Notes under the pieces: generated by a model | Database searches by the model: none | What the model was told of the DNA's origin: nothing | The model's input: the letters and a program-made list of their open reading frames with translations, nothing else | Program-made: the position numbers and the translations under genes | Part shown: piece by piece, positions 56,156 through 64,000 of the stretch | Layout: each line of letters starts with the position of its first letter | Position numbering within the stretch: position 1 is the stretch's first letter | Source: Pseudomonas sp. QTF5 | GTDB taxonomy: Bacteria; Pseudomonadota; Gammaproteobacteria; Pseudomonadales; Pseudomonadaceae | Direction: 5' to 3' | DNA: 64,000 nucleotides | Assembly: GCF_000512695.2 (NCBI RefSeq) | Contig: NZ_AZRW02000018.1 | Coordinates: 1 to 64,000 of the forward strand

Positions 56156-56186
56156 GGGCAGGCGTTTGAACCGCCTGCCCTTATTT
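56156..56186 (+). terminator. Intrinsic terminator between eamA-like and 2-hydroxyacid dehydrogenase genes
   Basis: GGGCAGGCG/CGCCTGCCC with a 7-base loop is followed by TTATTT. It separates two convergent genes and may serve both. Confidence 0.78.
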
Positions 56187-56188
56187 AG

Positions 56189-57163
56189 TCAGCCTTTCCA
56201 CACTTGTGGATTCACCAGATCCTGCGGTCGTTCACCCAACAAGGCGCTGCGCAAGTTGGCCAGGGCACGGTTAGCCATGGCTTCACGGGTTTCGTGGGTC
56301 GCGGAGCCGATATGCGGCAAGGTCACGGCGTTTTTCAGTTGGAACAGCGGTGATTCAGCCAGTGGTTCTTTCTCGTAGACGTCCAGCCCGGCGCCGCGAA
56401 TGCGGTTGTTTTGCAGCGCTTCGATCAGCGCCGGTTCGTCCACTACGGGGCCGCGGGCGATGTTCACCAGAATGGCGCTCGGTTTCATCAGTGCCAGTTC
56501 ACGGTGACTGATCAGGTGTCTGGTTTTTTCGCTGAGCGGCACCACCAGGCAGACGAAATCGGCTTCGGCCAGCAACTGGTCGAGGCTGCGGAACTGCGCA
56601 CCGAGCTCCTGTTCCAGTTCGGTCTTGCGGCTGTTGCCACTGTAGATAATCGGCATGTTGAAGCCCAGCCGACCGCGACGGGCGATGGCCGCGCCGATGT
56701 TACCCATGCCGACGATGCCTAAGGTTTTGCCATGCACATCGCTACCGAACAACGGCGCGCCGACGGTGGCTTGCCATTGACCAGCCTTGGTCCATGCGTC
56801 CAGCTCAGCGACGCGGCGGGCGCTGCTCATGAGCAAGGCGAAGGCCAGGTCGGCGGTGCTTTCGGTGAGGACGTCGGGGGTGTTGGTGAGCATGATCCCG
56901 CGTTCGTTGAAGTAGGCGAGGTCGTAGTTGTCGTAGCCGACGGAGACGCTGGAGACCACTTCCAATTTGGCGGCATTTTCCAGTTGCGCACGACCGAGTT
57001 TACGACCGACACCGATCAGGCCGTGGGCGTGGGGCAGGGCTTCATTGAATTGGGCGTTGATGTCGCCGTTTTTCGGGTTCGGCACGATCACGTCGAAGTC
57101 TTGTTGCAGACGTTCGATCATCGGTGGGGTGATACGGCTGAAGGCGAGGACGGTTTTTTTCAT
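56189..57163 (-). CDS. D-2-hydroxyacid dehydrogenase (glyoxylate/hydroxypyruvate reductase type)
   Basis: A 324-residue NAD(P)-dependent enzyme. The Rossmann motif is GIVGMGNIGAAIARR (about 150-164). The catalytic residues appear as R (NIARGPVVDEPALIEAL, with the substrate-binding Arg), E (VYEKEPLAESPLF) and H (LPHIGSATHETR). The closest types are D-glycerate dehydrogenase/glyoxylate reductase and 2-ketogluconate reductase. The MKKTVLAFSR start is the family N-terminus; the frame extends into a REP upstream. Confidence 0.9.
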   Translation of the reverse strand: MKKTVLAFSRITPPMIERLQQDFDVIVPNPKNGDINAQFNEALPHAHGLIGVGRKLGRAQLENAAKLEVVSSVSVGYDNYDLAYFNERGIMLTNTPDVLTESTADLAFALLMSSARRVAELDAWTKAGQWQATVGAPLFGSDVHGKTLGIVGMGNIGAAIARRGRLGFNMPIIYSGNSRKTELEQELGAQFRSLDQLLAEADFVCLVVPLSEKTRHLISHRELALMKPSAILVNIARGPVVDEPALIEALQNNRIRGAGLDVYEKEPLAESPLFQLKNAVTLPHIGSATHETREAMANRALANLRSALLGERPQDLVNPQVWKG

Positions 57164-57254
57164 TGGAGGCGGCTCGTCGGGCTTGGAGAATGCCAAGCAC
57201 GCTAACATTCTTCCCGGGTTAGGTGCGAGTGCCTGCGGGTGTACGCCGTCTAAC

Positions 57255-57344
57255 TGTGGGAGCGGGCTTGCTCGCGAAAGCGATGTGTCAGACGACATTA
57301 ATGTTGAATGTGAAATCGCCTTCTCGAGCAAGCCCGCTCCCACA
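57255..57344. repeat. REP palindrome pair, slightly decayed
   Basis: TGTGGGAGCGGGCTTGCTCG and a complement that reads TTCTCGAGCAAGCCCGCTCC, with one base change, flank about 37 bases. Confidence 0.9.
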
Positions 57345-57349
57345 GGGGA

Positions 57350-57742
57350 TCAGCTGTGTGGCGCGGGTTTTGGTACGCCGACGTTATCGAGCATCCGGTT
57401 CACCGCCAGTTCGGCCAGCATGACGATCTGCTGAATCGCCATCGCTGTATGTCGGTGTGGGCCTTCCAGGTAGCCCGCAAAATCACTGGCCATCACACTG
57501 GCCTGGGCCAACGATTCACAGGTGTGGGCCAACAGGTCTTCATCTTTGATATCCGGCGCAACCATAAACATCGTGCTTGGCTTGCGGGCCACGGGGGATT
57601 TGAGGGCGGAGGGGTTGAGGTAGTGATTGAGCGCCCGTTCAGCGGCGTCGTTGCGTTTCTTGGAATTGGGGGATTCGTAGGGGGAAACGTCGTCGGTTTC
57701 CGGAGGGTTCGGTGTTTCTTTGATCATGCGAAAGTTACTCAT
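57350..57742 (-). CDS. DUF6124 (DUF3077-type) protein
   Basis: A 130-residue protein of a Pseudomonas-centred family. The N-half is polar and Pro/Ser-rich (PPETDDVSPYESPNSKKRND). The C-half is helical (DLLAHTCESLAQASVMASDFAGYLEGPHRHTAMAIQQIVMLAELAVNRML) and is the conserved part. Function unknown. It has no convincing ribosome site, and its 5' leader contains strong RNA hairpins, so post-transcriptional control is likely. Confidence 0.85.
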   Translation of the reverse strand: MSNFRMIKETPNPPETDDVSPYESPNSKKRNDAAERALNHYLNPSALKSPVARKPSTMFMVAPDIKDEDLLAHTCESLAQASVMASDFAGYLEGPHRHTAMAIQQIVMLAELAVNRMLDNVGVPKPAPHS

Positions 57743-57948
57743 TGGCAGATGAAGTGGAACTGCCATCTTTCGTTTTCCAGACGAAAGGTGGCAGCCGTGC
57801 GCGGACTGGAAAAACCGGAACATCCACCAAAACCCGGCAGACCCGAAGGTCTCCCGCGCACAGCCGCCATAACAAGGATTGCGTGCAGAAAAAAGCGCCG
57901 CAGTATGCCATGAGCTGTGGTAAGTGTTTGCCAGGTTTTCCAGACCTG
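57743..57948 (-). ncRNA. Structured 5' leader of the DUF6124 gene (candidate regulatory RNA)
   Basis: On the minus strand, in order: a CAGGT/ACCTG hairpin with a CTGGAAA loop (57932-57948); a terminator-like hairpin (57898-57920) followed by GCGC and six T residues; a 15-pair stem (57854-57868 with 57790-57804, two G-U pairs) that encloses further hairpins; and a 14-pair stem (57781-57794 with 57760-57773) with a CTGGAAA loop, ending 18 bases before the start codon. The last two stems share 57790-57794 and exclude each other. Four GGA motifs occur, two of them in hairpin loops, as in RsmA/RsmE targets. Confidence 0.5.
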
Positions 57949-58061
57949 ATCGCTGATTTGGCAGCGACCCACAAAGCCTACCCATTTCCCTTCCGACCCA
58001 ACAACCGACAGAACTCGTCGGAAACATCCCCCAAAATCACCGCGTCTGTAGGACCGTGAAA

Positions 58062-59030
58062 TCAGTTCGCCACCCGAACCCCACCCAAACTGCCACTCAA
58101 TTCATACGCCGCCAATTCCGCCTGATGCGCCGCCAATATCTCCGGCAACGACCCACGTAAGTACTCGACCCACGTCTTGATCTTCGCATCCAGATACTGC
58201 CGCGACGGGTAGATCGCATACAGATTCAGTTCCTGCGAGCGGTAATTCGGCATTACCCGTACCAGCGTGCCGTTGCGCAGCCCTTCAATTGCCGCATACA
58301 CCGGTAAAACGCCGACCCCCATGCCACTGGAGATCGCAGTCTTCATCGCGTCAGCGGAGTTCACCAAAAACGGTGAGCTATTAATGGTGACCATTTCCTG
58401 GCCATCGGGGCCGTCGAAGGCCCACTTCTCCAGCGGGATCACCGGGCTTACCAGGCGCAGGCACGCGTGGTTGAGCAAATCGCTGGGCTTGTGTGCGCAA
58501 CCGTTGGCTTTTACATAGGCGGGCGATGCGCAAACGATGCTGTAGGTGATGCCCAGGCGTTGGGAGACGAAGCCCGAGTCCGGCAGTTCGCTGGCGAGGA
58601 CGATGGACACGTCGTAGCCCTCGTCGAGCAGATCCGGCACGCGGTTGGCCATGGTCAGGTCGAAGGTCACGTCCGGGTGGGTTTTGCGGTAGCGGGCGAT
58701 GGCGTCGATCACGAAGTGCTGACCGATGCCGGTCATGGTGTGCACCTTGAGTTGCCCGGCCGGGCGCGCGTGGGCGTCGCTGGCCTCGGCTTCAGCTTCT
58801 TCGACGTAGGCCAGGATCTGCTCGCAACGCAATAGATAACGCTTACCGGCCTCGGTCAGGGCGATGCGGCGGGTGGTGCGGTTGAGCAGGCGGGTTTGCA
58901 GGTGGGCCTCCAGGTTGGAGACCGCGCGCGAGACGTTGGCCGTGGTGGTGTCGAGTTGCACGGCGGCGGCGGTGAAGCTGCCGGCCTCGGCCACGTAACT
59001 GAAGGCGCGCATGTTTTGCAAAGTGTCCAT
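58062..59030 (-). CDS. LysR-family transcriptional regulator
   Basis: A 322-residue LTTR. The N-terminal winged HTH (about 1-60; MRAFSYVAEAGSFTAAAVQLDTTTANVSRAVSNLEAHL) is followed by the substrate-binding-type effector domain (about 90-300; GQLKVHTMTGIGQHFVIDAIARYRKTHPDV). It is divergent from the efflux operon across 285 bases that hold a REP element; by analogy with AaeR it probably controls that operon. The C-terminus is somewhat longer than average. Confidence 0.93.
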   Translation of the reverse strand: MDTLQNMRAFSYVAEAGSFTAAAVQLDTTTANVSRAVSNLEAHLQTRLLNRTTRRIALTEAGKRYLLRCEQILAYVEEAEAEASDAHARPAGQLKVHTMTGIGQHFVIDAIARYRKTHPDVTFDLTMANRVPDLLDEGYDVSIVLASELPDSGFVSQRLGITYSIVCASPAYVKANGCAHKPSDLLNHACLRLVSPVIPLEKWAFDGPDGQEMVTINSSPFLVNSADAMKTAISSGMGVGVLPVYAAIEGLRNGTLVRVMPNYRSQELNLYAIYPSRQYLDAKIKTWVEYLRGSLPEILAAHQAELAAYELSGSLGGVRVAN

Positions 59031-59191
59031 GGGGTGCTCTCTTGGCGAATGGCAAATTGTGACACGAAGTTTCTGCTTTTTTACAGACGACTAAAGATGG
59101 ACCACGGGATTATCGCGTTAACGGTAACAAAGATTCACAGGAATCCCGGCTTATCGCCATTCGGGCCGCCCCCTAGAATCACGCCCATCCC

Positions 59192-59284
59192 TGTAGAAGC
59201 GAGGCTTGCCCGCGAAGGCCGTCCTCGCAGGCACCATGGCTGTCGCTTGACAAGACGCCTTCGCGGGCAAGCCTCGCTCCTACA
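59192..59284. repeat. REP pair, GAGGCTTGCCCGCGAA variant
   Basis: CTGTAGAAGCGAGGCTTGCC and the inverted GGGCAAGCCTCGCTCCTACA flank about 45 bases, in the control region between the LysR gene and the efflux operon. Confidence 0.9.
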
Positions 59285-59315
59285 GGATCTCCCCCTATTT
59301 CAGGAATTTGCAGCA

Positions 59316-60827
59316 GTGCCGCGTCGCATCAACAGAGCGCTCAAGACGGTAAGTGTTTTGGCTTTAACCCTGGCAATCAGCGGCTGCATCGGCACCGCAG
59401 GAATTGCCCCACAAGGCAAGGCACTGGAGGCCAATTCATTGGCCACCGACGACGCCATTCAGAGCGCCGCGCAGGATGCTCACTGGCCCACGGCCCAATG
59501 GTGGCAAGCCTACGGCGACCCGCAACTGAGCCGCTGGATCGACCTCGCCCTGCAAGGCAGCCCGAACATCGCCATGGCCGCCGCGCGAGTGCGTCAGGCG
59601 CGGTCCATGGCCGGCATTGCCGAGTCCGCCGAGTCGTTGCAGATCAATGGCCAATCGACCCTCAAGCGCCACAACTGGCCCACCGATCAGTTCTACGGCC
59701 CCGGCGAGTTGGCCAACACCACCACCTGGGACAACAACGCCGCACTGGGCTTCAGCTATGCCCTCGACCTTTGGGGGCGCGAAAGCAACGCCACCGAACG
59801 CGCGGTGGACATGGCCCACATGAGCGCCGCCGAAGCACGGCAGGCCCAGCTCGAATTGCAGAACAACATCGTCCGCGCCTACATCGAACTCTCGTTGCAT
59901 TACGCGCAACGGGACATCGTCGCGGCGACCTTGAAGCAGCAACAGCAAATTCTCGACCTGGCACAGAAGCGTCTGGATGGTGGCATCGGCACGCATTTCG
60001 AAGTCAGCCAAGCCGAAACACCATTGCCGGAAACCCATCGGAAAATCGATGCGCTGGACGAAGAAATTGCTCTAAGCCGCAACCAACTCGCCGCGCTGGC
60101 CGGTAAGGGACCGGGGGAGGGCGCGCAGTTGCAACGGCCGACGCTGTCGTTGGGCGCGGCGCTGAAGTTGCCGTCGTCTTTGCCCGCGCAATTGCTTGGT
60201 CAACGCCCGGACGTGGTCGCCAGTCGCTGGCAAGTGGCGGCGCAGGCGCGAGGCATCGATGTCGCCCAAGCCGGTTTCTACCCCAACGTCGATCTGGTCG
60301 GCAGCCTCGGCTACATGGCCACCGGCGGCGGTGCGCTGGAGTTCCTCACCGGCAAGAAGCTCAACTACAGCGTGGGCCCGGCGATTTCGTTGCCAATCTT
60401 CGACGGCGGCCGCTTGCGTGCGGAGCTGGGCGAAGCCTCGGCCGGTTATGACATCGCGGTGGCCAGATACAACCAGACGCTGGTCAATGCACTGAAGAAC
60501 ATCTCCGACCAGCTGATTCGCCGCGAGTCGATGGACAAGCAACAAGCCTTCGCCGCCGAGTCGGTGGCCACGGCGCAGAAGACCTACGACATCGCGATGA
60601 TCGCGTATCAGCGTGGGCTCACCGATTACCTCAACGTGCTCAATGCGCAGACGTTGTTGTTCAAGCAGCAACAAGTGCAGCAGCAGGTTCAGGCCGCACG
60701 CTTGAGTGCTCATGCCGAGTTGGTGACGGCGCTTGGCGGTGGACTTGGTGCGGGCAATGATGTGCCGAAGGACAATCAGATCTCTGTACCGAAAACCCCG
60801 GCCCTTCTTAAGAATCTCTCGAATTGA
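59316..60827 (+). CDS. Efflux outer membrane factor (NodT/OprM-like lipoprotein)
   Basis: A 503-residue TolC-superfamily channel starting with GTG at 59316, 9 bases after AGGAA. It has a lipoprotein signal with lipobox LAISGC and acylated C24. The repeated outer membrane efflux domains follow (WWQAYGDPQLSRWIDLALQGSPNIAMAAARVRQARS and the second half from about 270, RPDVVASRWQVAAQARGIDVAQAGFYPNVDL). It gives the outer membrane exit for the FUSC-HlyD pump encoded downstream. A REP lies between it and the pump genes. Confidence 0.92.
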   Translation: MPRRINRALKTVSVLALTLAISGCIGTAGIAPQGKALEANSLATDDAIQSAAQDAHWPTAQWWQAYGDPQLSRWIDLALQGSPNIAMAAARVRQARSMAGIAESAESLQINGQSTLKRHNWPTDQFYGPGELANTTTWDNNAALGFSYALDLWGRESNATERAVDMAHMSAAEARQAQLELQNNIVRAYIELSLHYAQRDIVAATLKQQQQILDLAQKRLDGGIGTHFEVSQAETPLPETHRKIDALDEEIALSRNQLAALAGKGPGEGAQLQRPTLSLGAALKLPSSLPAQLLGQRPDVVASRWQVAAQARGIDVAQAGFYPNVDLVGSLGYMATGGGALEFLTGKKLNYSVGPAISLPIFDGGRLRAELGEASAGYDIAVARYNQTLVNALKNISDQLIRRESMDKQQAFAAESVATAQKTYDIAMIAYQRGLTDYLNVLNAQTLLFKQQQVQQQVQAARLSAHAELVTALGGGLGAGNDVPKDNQISVPKTPALLKNLSN

Positions 60828-60837
60828 ACACGCAACC

Positions 60838-60927
60838 TGTGGGAGCGGGCTTGCTCGCGAAAGCGGTGTGTCAGGCGAAATCCGCGTTGACTGACACTCC
60901 GTCTTCGCGAGCAAGCCCGCTCCCACA
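60838..60927. repeat. REP palindrome pair inside the efflux operon
   Basis: TGTGGGAGCGGGCTTGCTCG and its complement flank about 37 bases, in the 147-base gap between the outer membrane factor and FUSC genes. It may stabilise the upstream part of the transcript. Confidence 0.9.
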
Positions 60928-60974
60928 GGGGCCGAGTTCTCGCCGCACAACCCAAGACCATTGAGCAAAATTCC

Positions 60975-63167
60975 ATGACTCCCTTGCCCGCACCTTTGCG
61001 CTGGCTGTATTCCCTTGAATGGCGCCGGGGTTTCTTCGACTGGGCACGCAGCGACGGCGTGACCTGGGTGTACATTTTCAAGGTGCTGTTCGCCGCGTTC
61101 CTGACCCTGTGGCTGGCCATGCGCCTTGAGTTGCCGCAACCGCGCACTGCGATGATCACCGTGTTCATCGTCATGCAACCGCAAAGCGGCCAAGTGTTCG
61201 CCAAGAGTTTCTATCGCTTCCTCGGCACGTTGGCCGGGTCGGCGGTGATGGTCGTGTTGATTGCCTTGTTTGCGCAGAACACCGAACTGTTCCTCGGCTC
61301 GCTGGCGATCTGGGTCGGCCTCTGCTCGGCCGGTGCGGCGCGTTATCGCAACTTCCGCGCTTACGGATTTGTGCTCGCCGGTTATACGGCGGCGATGGTC
61401 GGACTGCCTGCCCTGGCCCACCCCGACGGCGCGTTCATGGCGGCGGTCTGGCGCGTATTGGAAATCTCCCTGGGGATTCTCTGCTCGACGCTGGTCAGCG
61501 CCGCGATCCTGCCGCAAACCGCCAGCGCCGCGATGCGCAATGCCTTGTATCAGCGCTTCGGCGTGTTTGCCTTGTTCGCCACCGATGGCTTGCGCGGTCG
61601 CAGTCAGCGCGAGGCGTTTGAAGCGAACAACGTGCGGTTTATCGCCGAGGCGGTGGGCCTGGAAGGGCTGCGCAGCGTCACGGTGTTCGAAGACCCGCAC
61701 ATGCGTCGGCGCAACGGCCGGCTCAGCCGTTTGAACAGCGAATTCATGGGCATCACCACGCGCTTCAATGCCCTGCATCAGTTGCTCGAACGCCTGCGCA
61801 GCAGCGGCACTGATCATGTTGTCGCGGCGATCAAACCGGGGTTACAGGCTCTGGCCGAAGTGCTCGACGGCTTCAGCGGTCGCGCCTTGACCAGCCCCGA
61901 CGCTGCACGCCTGGCCACCGCTTTGGCAACCTATAAGGAAAACTTGCCGGCGCGTGTCCGCAGCCTGCGGGCGACCTTTCAGGAGAGTGCTCCGAGCGAC
62001 GCCGAGCAGCTGGATTTTCACACCGCCTACGAGCTGCTTTATCGCTTCGTCGACGACCTGCACAGTTATGCACAGACCCACGCGTCCCTGGCCGATCACC
62101 GCCACGAACGGGAACGTTGGGACGAGCCCTTCACCCCGCAAACCAACTGGCTGGCCTCGGCGGCGTCGGGTATTCGCGCAGCATTCATCCTCGTGGTGCT
62201 CGGCAGTTATTGGGTGGCCACCGCGTGGCCGAGCGGGGCGACCATGACCCTGATCGCTGCCGCCACGGTCGGCCTTTCAGCGGCGACTCCGAACCCCAAG
62301 CGCATGGCGTTTCAGATGGCCTGCGGGACGTTGCTCGGGGCGTTGATCGGCTTCGTCGAGATGTTTTTCATCTTCCCCTGGATCGACGGATTTCCGTTGC
62401 TCTGCGTGATGCTCGCGCCGGTAATCGTGTTCGGTGCGTTCCTGACTTCACGGCCGCAATACGCCGGGGTTGGCTTGGGATTGCTGATCTTCTTCAGCAC
62501 CGGTTCGGTGCCGGACAACCTCACGGTTTACAACCCTTACGCCTTCATCAACGACTACATCGCCATGATCATGGGCATGCTGGTGTGCGCGGCGGCCGGG
62601 GCGATCATTTTGCCGCCCAACAGCCGCTGGTTATGGCGACGGTTGGAGCAGGATTTGCGCGGACAAGTGGTGTACGCCATCAGCGGCAAACTCAAAGGTT
62701 TGGCATCGAGTTTCGAAAGCCGCACTCGCGATCTTTTGCATCAGGCCTACGGCCTCGCAGCGGGACAGCCACAGGTGCAACGGGACTTGCTGCGCTGGAT
62801 GTTCGTGGTGTTGGAAGTCGGCCACGCGATCATCGAGTTGCGCAAGGAACAGGCGATTCTGCCGGTGCATCCGGCGTACGCCGAATCACAACCGTGGCGC
62901 CAGTCAATCCGGATGATGGGGCGTTCGCTGGTGCGACTGTTTCTGCAACCGAGCCAGAGCAATCTGGAGCGTGCTCTGGTCGCGGTCGATCATGCGATCA
63001 GCTGCGTGCAGGCCACCGACGAACCGTTCGCACCGCACTTCGATACCTCTGCCTTGCGTCGGGTGAAGAGCTACTTGCACTTCATCCGCACCTCGCTGCT
63101 CGACCCGCAATCGCCATTGGCCTCCTACGCCATCGGCAAGACCCAAGGACTTGAACATGCCACGTGA
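60975..63167 (+). CDS. FUSC/AaeB-like efflux inner membrane protein
   Basis: A 730-residue FUSC-family (aromatic acid exporter) transporter. The first membrane block (about 30-185) comes first, then a long cytoplasmic part, then a second membrane block (about 395-545; IRAAFILVVLGSYWVATAWPSGATMTLIAAATVGL) and a C-terminal cytoplasmic domain. This AaeB layout suits export of aromatic acids such as p-hydroxybenzoate derivatives. Downstream come DUF1656 (AaeX-like) and HlyD-type adaptor (AaeA-like) genes. DUF1656 overlaps its 3' end by 11 bases. Confidence 0.93.
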   Translation: MTPLPAPLRWLYSLEWRRGFFDWARSDGVTWVYIFKVLFAAFLTLWLAMRLELPQPRTAMITVFIVMQPQSGQVFAKSFYRFLGTLAGSAVMVVLIALFAQNTELFLGSLAIWVGLCSAGAARYRNFRAYGFVLAGYTAAMVGLPALAHPDGAFMAAVWRVLEISLGILCSTLVSAAILPQTASAAMRNALYQRFGVFALFATDGLRGRSQREAFEANNVRFIAEAVGLEGLRSVTVFEDPHMRRRNGRLSRLNSEFMGITTRFNALHQLLERLRSSGTDHVVAAIKPGLQALAEVLDGFSGRALTSPDAARLATALATYKENLPARVRSLRATFQESAPSDAEQLDFHTAYELLYRFVDDLHSYAQTHASLADHRHERERWDEPFTPQTNWLASAASGIRAAFILVVLGSYWVATAWPSGATMTLIAAATVGLSAATPNPKRMAFQMACGTLLGALIGFVEMFFIFPWIDGFPLLCVMLAPVIVFGAFLTSRPQYAGVGLGLLIFFSTGSVPDNLTVYNPYAFINDYIAMIMGMLVCAAAGAIILPPNSRWLWRRLEQDLRGQVVYAISGKLKGLASSFESRTRDLLHQAYGLAAGQPQVQRDLLRWMFVVLEVGHAIIELRKEQAILPVHPAYAESQPWRQSIRMMGRSLVRLFLQPSQSNLERALVAVDHAISCVQATDEPFAPHFDTSALRRVKSYLHFIRTSLLDPQSPLASYAIGKTQGLEHAT

Positions 63168-63357
63168 AATCGCCTTCCACGGCGTGTACATGCCGACCAT
63201 GACCCTGATGTTTTTCATTGCGGCGGCGCTGGCCTGGGCGCTGGATCGATTCCTGTCCGGGTTCGATCTGTACCGCTTTTTCTGGCACCCGGCGCTGCTG
63301 CGCCTGAGCCTGTTTACCTGTCTGTTCGGCGCCCTGGCGCTGACTGTTTACCGTTGA
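63157..63357 (+). CDS. DUF1656 (AaeX-like) small membrane protein
   Basis: A 66-residue protein with two transmembrane helices (about 10-30 and 45-63), the usual companion of FUSC-type pumps. It starts at 63157, 7 bases after AAGGA, and overlaps the FUSC stop by 11 bases. The role is unknown; it is probably a small pump subunit. Confidence 0.9.
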   Translation: MPREIAFHGVYMPTMTLMFFIAAALAWALDRFLSGFDLYRFFWHPALLRLSLFTCLFGALALTVYR

Positions 63358-63382
63358 CTCTCTATTTCTGAAGAAGGCCCTG

Positions 63383-64000
63383 ATGAAAAAGCTTTTCAGC
63401 CTGCTCGCGACCCTGCTGGTGTTGGCCCTTGCGCTGTGGATCGGCCGGACCCTGTGGGTGCATTACATGGACACGCCCTGGACCCGCGACGGCCGGGTGC
63501 GCGCCGACATCATCAATGTCGCCGCCGACGTTACCGGTGAAGTGGTGGACGTGCCGGTGCGCGACAACCAGCTAGTGAAGAAGGGCGATTTGCTGATGCG
63601 CATCGACCCCGAGCATTACCGCATCGCGGTGAAACAGGCGCAGTCACTGGTGGCCTCGCGCAAAGCGACCTGGGAGATGCGCAAGGTCAACGCCCATCGC
63701 CGCGCCGACCTCGACAACCTGGTGATCTCCAGGGAAAACCGCGACGACGCCAGCAACATCGCCGACTCTGCCCTGGCCGATTACCAGCACGCACAAGCGC
63801 AACTGGAAGCGGCGGAGTTGAATCTAAAACGCACTGAAGTGCGCGCGGCGGTGGACGGCTATGTGACCAACCTCAACGTCCATCGTGGTGATTACGCACG
63901 CATTGGTGAGGCGAAAATGGCGGTGGTCGATATGAACTCGTTCTGGGTGTATGGCTTCTTCGAAGAAACCAAATTGCCGCATGTGCGCGTGGGCGATAAA
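63383..64000 (+). CDS. HlyD-family efflux adaptor (partial, runs off the window)
   Basis: The first 206 residues of a periplasmic membrane-fusion adaptor. An N-terminal transmembrane anchor (about 4-24, LFSLLATLLVLALALWIGRTL) leads to a biotinyl-lipoyl-like domain (GEVVDVPVRDNQLVKKGDLLMRIDPEHY) and an alpha-helical hairpin (about 80-135), then EVRAAVDGYVTNLNVHRGDY. It would connect the FUSC pump to the outer membrane factor. The 3' end lies outside the window. Confidence 0.94.
   Translation, partial: MKKLFSLLATLLVLALALWIGRTLWVHYMDTPWTRDGRVRADIINVAADVTGEVVDVPVRDNQLVKKGDLLMRIDPEHYRIAVKQAQSLVASRKATWEMRKVNAHRRADLDNLVISRENRDDASNIADSALADYQHAQAQLEAAELNLKRTEVRAAVDGYVTNLNVHRGDYARIGEAKMAVVDMNSFWVYGFFEETKLPHVRVGDK

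Noticed and set aside
60072..61817. Long minus-strand frame spanning the efflux genes and a REP
   Set aside because: It reads through a REP element and opposite two clear efflux genes, so it is not coding.

Overview
This window looks like a chromosomal segment of a Pseudomonas, most likely from the P. fluorescens complex. The evidence is the high GC content, many copies of the Pseudomonas-type REP palindrome (core GGGCTTGCTCGCG), and gene neighbourhoods I recognise from pseudomonads: algW-nif3-cysD-cysNC, hmgR/hmgABC, ldh with an E1a-E1b-E2 dehydrogenase, DUF1302-DUF1329 with a MalT-like LuxR regulator, and a fecI-fecR-fecA set. I see no rRNA, tRNA, CRISPR array, prophage or insertion sequence. 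Nearly all of it is core or soft-core genome. The clear accessory island is an AT-richer bacteriocin/immunity locus at 28.1-30.7 kb.

Layout. 0-3 kb: TonB-dependent siderophore receptor with a DUF4198 periplasmic partner. 3-8 kb: envelope-stress protease AlgW, a Nif3-family protein and the sulfate-activation operon cysD-cysNC. 8-19 kb: housekeeping genes (1-acyl-glycerophosphate-type acyltransferase, pta, slyD, glutathione peroxidase, old yellow enzyme, a glycosyltransferase, cysZ, trxB, a class III aminotransferase). 19-25 kb: DUF1244 and HopJ-like genes; the pterin operon folE-folX-folM; a two-TM ABM-domain protein; a divergent MerR/LitR-type regulator without cobalamin ligands; a PilZ-like protein; a short LOV photoreceptor; and a flavodoxin. 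25-28 kb: class II aldolase, a MEST-like alpha/beta hydrolase and an MFE-type SDR. 28-31 kb: S-type pyocin whose killing domain is broken by a frameshift, with its probable immunity gene, then a gene-poor repeat region. 31-37 kb: DUF1302 and DUF1329 envelope proteins and a LuxR/MalT-like regulator. 37-47 kb: tyrosine degradation (hmgR, hmgABC), SirB1-like protein, leucine-type dehydrogenase and three dehydrogenase-complex genes. 47-49.6 kb: SOS gene yebG with a near-perfect LexA box, psiE, DUF3509 and an HPF-type ribosome hibernation factor. 49.7-53.7 kb: a FecI/FecR/FecA-type iron signalling system. 54-64 kb: AraC regulator with EamA exporter, D-2-hydroxyacid dehydrogenase, a DUF6124 gene with an elaborate RNA leader, and a LysR regulator divergent from a four-gene efflux system (outer membrane factor, FUSC, DUF1656, HlyD) cut by the window end.

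Four points deserve most attention. First, photoreceptor-type genes (short LOV, class II LitR-like MerR) sit beside a tetrahydromonapterin operon, suggesting light-controlled pterin and flavin metabolism. Second, the leader of the DUF6124 gene can fold into competing long hairpins with GGA-bearing loops and a terminator-like hairpin, and it may be an unannotated regulatory RNA. Third, a one-phase frameshift splits the pyocin killing domain while its immunity gene is intact. Fourth, the leucine-dehydrogenase-like enzyme has Val where the family has the catalytic Lys of GGGK. Start codons were adjusted by ribosome-binding-site spacing and family N-termini; family calls rest on reading motifs, not on database searches.
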